DNA of 8,136 bases. Source: Verrucomicrobia bacterium UBA4286. Its GTDB lineage: Bacteria; Verrucomicrobiota; Kiritimatiellia; RFP12; UBA1067. The notes below the pieces were generated by a model. It saw only the letters and a program-made list of their open reading frames with translations, did not search any database and was not told where the DNA came from. The translations under genes were made by a program, and so were the position numbers. The DNA lies in NCBI GenBank assembly GCA_002395905.1, contig DGVK01000081.1, forward strand, positions 1 through 8,136. Direction: 5' to 3'. Below are positions 6,898 to 8,136 of this stretch, in pieces; the stretch's first letter is position 1; every line of letters begins with the position of its first letter.

Positions 6898-8013
6898 GTG
6901 ACCGACGTACTTGTGATCGGCGGGGGGCTTGCCGGATGGCGCGCGGCCGAGGCGGCTGTCCGGCGCGGCGCCTCTGTCGCGCTGGTCGCCAACGGCGCAG
7001 GCAATTCGCCCGACATACACGCGCTCAACGTGCCTGTCCGGGCGGACGATTCTGTAGAGCTGTTCATAGACGACACTCTTCGGAGCGGACGCGGCGCCTG
7101 CGACCCGAAGCTCGTCGAGGTCCTCTGCCGAGAGTCGGTCAAGCTCGCCGCCGAATTCCCGTTCGACCGCAACCCCGACGGCTCCTACAAGCTTCTGCAG
7201 CCGCTCGGCTGCAGTGTGCCGCGCTGCGTCTCGATCGATCACAAGATCGGCGCGTGGGCGCTCGCAAAAATAAAGCGCGAGCTGGCCGGCAGGGTCGAGG
7301 TGAAGCGCGCGCGCGTCGAGCGAATCGACTTCTCGCAGGCGCGCGCCGTCGTGATAGCGACCGGCGGATGGTGCGGCAGATATGAGTTTTCCGACAATCC
7401 GCCTGAACTTCGCGGCGACGGCATCGACATGGCCGTCGCGCTCGGCGCGGCGACGCGAGACATGGACGCCGTCCAGTACGAGCCGACCGTCGCGCTCGCC
7501 CCGGCGAAACTGCGCGGGATTCCCGTGATAACTACGATGCTCTATGAGGGGGCGACGTTCCGCAACAAGGACGGCGCGGAGTTCCTGCCAGACAAGCATG
7601 CCAACAAAGACGCGATCTCACGCGCGATTCTTGCCGAGGTCGCGGCGGGGCGCGGCGTAGACGGCGGCGTGTGGTTCGACGCCACTGGTGTGCCGAAAAC
7701 GCTTCTTGAGACGGTATATGTCGACACTCTGCGCCGCTATGCTGCGGCTGGCGTCGACATCACGCGCGAGCCGATGCTTGTCGCGCCCGCGCCCCATACT
7801 TCGCTGGGCGGTCTTGTGATCGACGCGCAGTGCCGCGTGCTCCGCGCCGACGGTTCGCCTGTCCCGGGCCTCTTCGCCGCAGGCGAGGTAGCAGGCGGTA
7901 TCCACGGCTTGAACCGCATCGGCGGCAACGCAGGGACTGAAGTTCTCGTCTTCGGCAGAATCGCCGGCGAGTCTGCGGCGTCCGAGGCGCTCGCCCGGCG
8001 CGGCGAAATATGA
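6898..8013 (+). CDS. FAD-dependent oxidoreductase, fumarate reductase/NadB flavoprotein family, function unknown
   Basis: Protein of 371 residues, short for a family usually of 450-600. It begins with the dinucleotide-binding VLVIGGGLAG (FAD, residues 4-13). The DDSVELFIDDTL stretch followed by GACDPKLVE resembles the same part of NadB; VIATGG, GDGIDMAVALGAA and the C-terminal GLFAAGEVAGG with HGLNRIGGNA are classic for the family. His300 (PHTSLGG) and Arg340 (NRIGGNA) match conserved active-site positions. However, the proton-shuttle arginine of the RGEGG motif is Leu215 (LYEGA), and the His of QFHPT is Glu195 (QYEPT). The [AQGG] motif is also missing (IHALN). Fumarate reduction or aspartate oxidation is therefore doubtful. 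No nadA/nadC or sdhB partners are nearby. GTG 6898 is the only in-frame start, with GGAG (6890-6893) before it and one base after the dehydratase stop. Translational coupling suggests a role in the same sugar-acid pathway; the substrate is unknown. Confidence 0.85.
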   Translation: MTDVLVIGGGLAGWRAAEAAVRRGASVALVANGAGNSPDIHALNVPVRADDSVELFIDDTLRSGRGACDPKLVEVLCRESVKLAAEFPFDRNPDGSYKLLQPLGCSVPRCVSIDHKIGAWALAKIKRELAGRVEVKRARVERIDFSQARAVVIATGGWCGRYEFSDNPPELRGDGIDMAVALGAATRDMDAVQYEPTVALAPAKLRGIPVITTMLYEGATFRNKDGAEFLPDKHANKDAISRAILAEVAAGRGVDGGVWFDATGVPKTLLETVYVDTLRRYAAAGVDITREPMLVAPAPHTSLGGLVIDAQCRVLRADGSPVPGLFAAGEVAGGIHGLNRIGGNAGTEVLVFGRIAGESAASEALARRGEI

Positions 8014-8019
8014 TAGAAT
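8011..8019 (+). promoter_or_regulatory. Extended -10 promoter of glnS
   Basis: TGATAGAAT is an extended -10 element (TGn plus TAGAAT, five of six consensus bases). Its TGA is also the stop codon of the flavoprotein gene. There is no recognisable -35. It resembles the eda promoter (TGGTATAAT) and has a similar A-rich stretch just upstream. Transcription would begin near 8026, leaving a leader of about 19 bases that contains the AGGA (8030-8033) before the glnS ATG. Confidence 0.6.
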
Positions 8020-8044
8020 ATTCCCAAACAGGATGCAACAAGCT

Positions 8045-8136
8045 ATGAACGAATCTGATACTTCCAGGCACTTTCTGCGGCAGTGGATTGAAAAGGACGT
8101 CGCCGACGGCAGGACCGGCGGCAAGGTCGTCACGCG
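8045..8136 (+). CDS. glnS: Glutaminyl-tRNA synthetase, 5' end
   Basis: Class I aminoacyl-tRNA synthetase that attaches glutamine to tRNA-Gln in the cytoplasm. Only 30 complete codons lie in the window. The N-terminus matches the start of bacterial GlnS: SRHFLRQWIEKD corresponds to the TNFIRQIIDED segment of E. coli GlnS, and GGKVVTR sits where HTTVHTR precedes the ATP-binding FPPEPNGYLHIGH motif, which would begin directly after the window edge. The ATG at 8045 is preceded by AGGA (8030-8033), at a rather long 11-base spacing. It has its own probable promoter at 8011-8019 and is functionally unrelated to the operon upstream. Possession of GlnS implies at least partial direct charging of tRNA-Gln rather than sole reliance on the GatCAB route. 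Confidence 0.9.
   Translation, partial: MNESDTSRHFLRQWIEKDVADGRTGGKVVT

Noticed and set aside
6841..7599. Minus-strand open frame (252 codons) opposite the flavoprotein
   Set aside because: It is opposite a gene with clear FAD motifs; no family features and no ribosome binding site were recognised.
6898..8013. nadB (L-aspartate oxidase)
   Set aside because: N-terminal resemblance is real, but the catalytic Arg and His positions are changed, the protein is short, and no nadA or nadC is nearby.

Overview
The window is a compact, high-GC, all-plus-strand bacterial chromosome segment. It holds eight genes: the 3' end of purE, a secreted family 3 glycoside hydrolase, a tight five-gene sugar-acid operon, and the first 30 codons of glnS. 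No mobile element, RNA gene, CRISPR array or phage gene is visible, and no gene-free stretch exceeds 50 bases. I cannot name the organism. High GC with regular use of the ATA isoleucine codon, a glnS gene, a secreted BglX-like enzyme and extended -10 promoters would fit a Verrucomicrobiota/Kiritimatiellota-type or similar carbohydrate-degrading bacterium, but that is a guess.

Layout: purE (1-420, partial) is followed 14 bases later by a signal-peptide-bearing GH3 beta-glucosidase-like gene (435-2666), probably on the same transcript. A 49-base gap then carries an inverted repeat and a clear extended -10 element (TGGTATAAT). This element lies so close to the next ATG that the mRNA is predicted to be leaderless. 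From there run eda (KDPG aldolase, 2716-3372), kdgK (KDG kinase, 3369-4394), a short-chain dehydrogenase resembling glucose 1-dehydrogenases (4391-5194), an IlvD/EDD-family dehydratase (5208-6896) and a fumarate reductase/NadB-type flavoprotein (6898-8013). The junctions are two ATGA overlaps, a 13-base gap and a 1-base gap. A second extended -10 element (TGATAGAAT), whose TG comes from the flavoprotein stop codon, precedes glnS (8045 to the window end).

How the genes fit together: the dehydrogenase could oxidise an aldose to its lactone, the dehydratase could convert the aldonate to 2-keto-3-deoxygluconate (KDG), KdgK would phosphorylate it to KDPG, and Eda would split that into pyruvate and glyceraldehyde 3-phosphate. 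This is a semi-phosphorylative Entner-Doudoroff route, with the genes in reverse order of the reactions. The upstream GH3 enzyme could supply the free sugar. No lactonase, transporter or regulator is seen in the window.

The most unusual content is in the last two operon genes. The dehydratase keeps two cluster cysteines and the catalytic serine, but appears to have lost three of the usual Mg2+ ligands, including the carbamylated lysine (CDK is CDS). The flavoprotein keeps the FAD-binding and some active-site residues, but has replaced the catalytic arginine and a substrate-binding histidine of the fumarate reductase/NadB family. Together they suggest a divergent version of sugar-acid catabolism with an extra, unexplained redox step.
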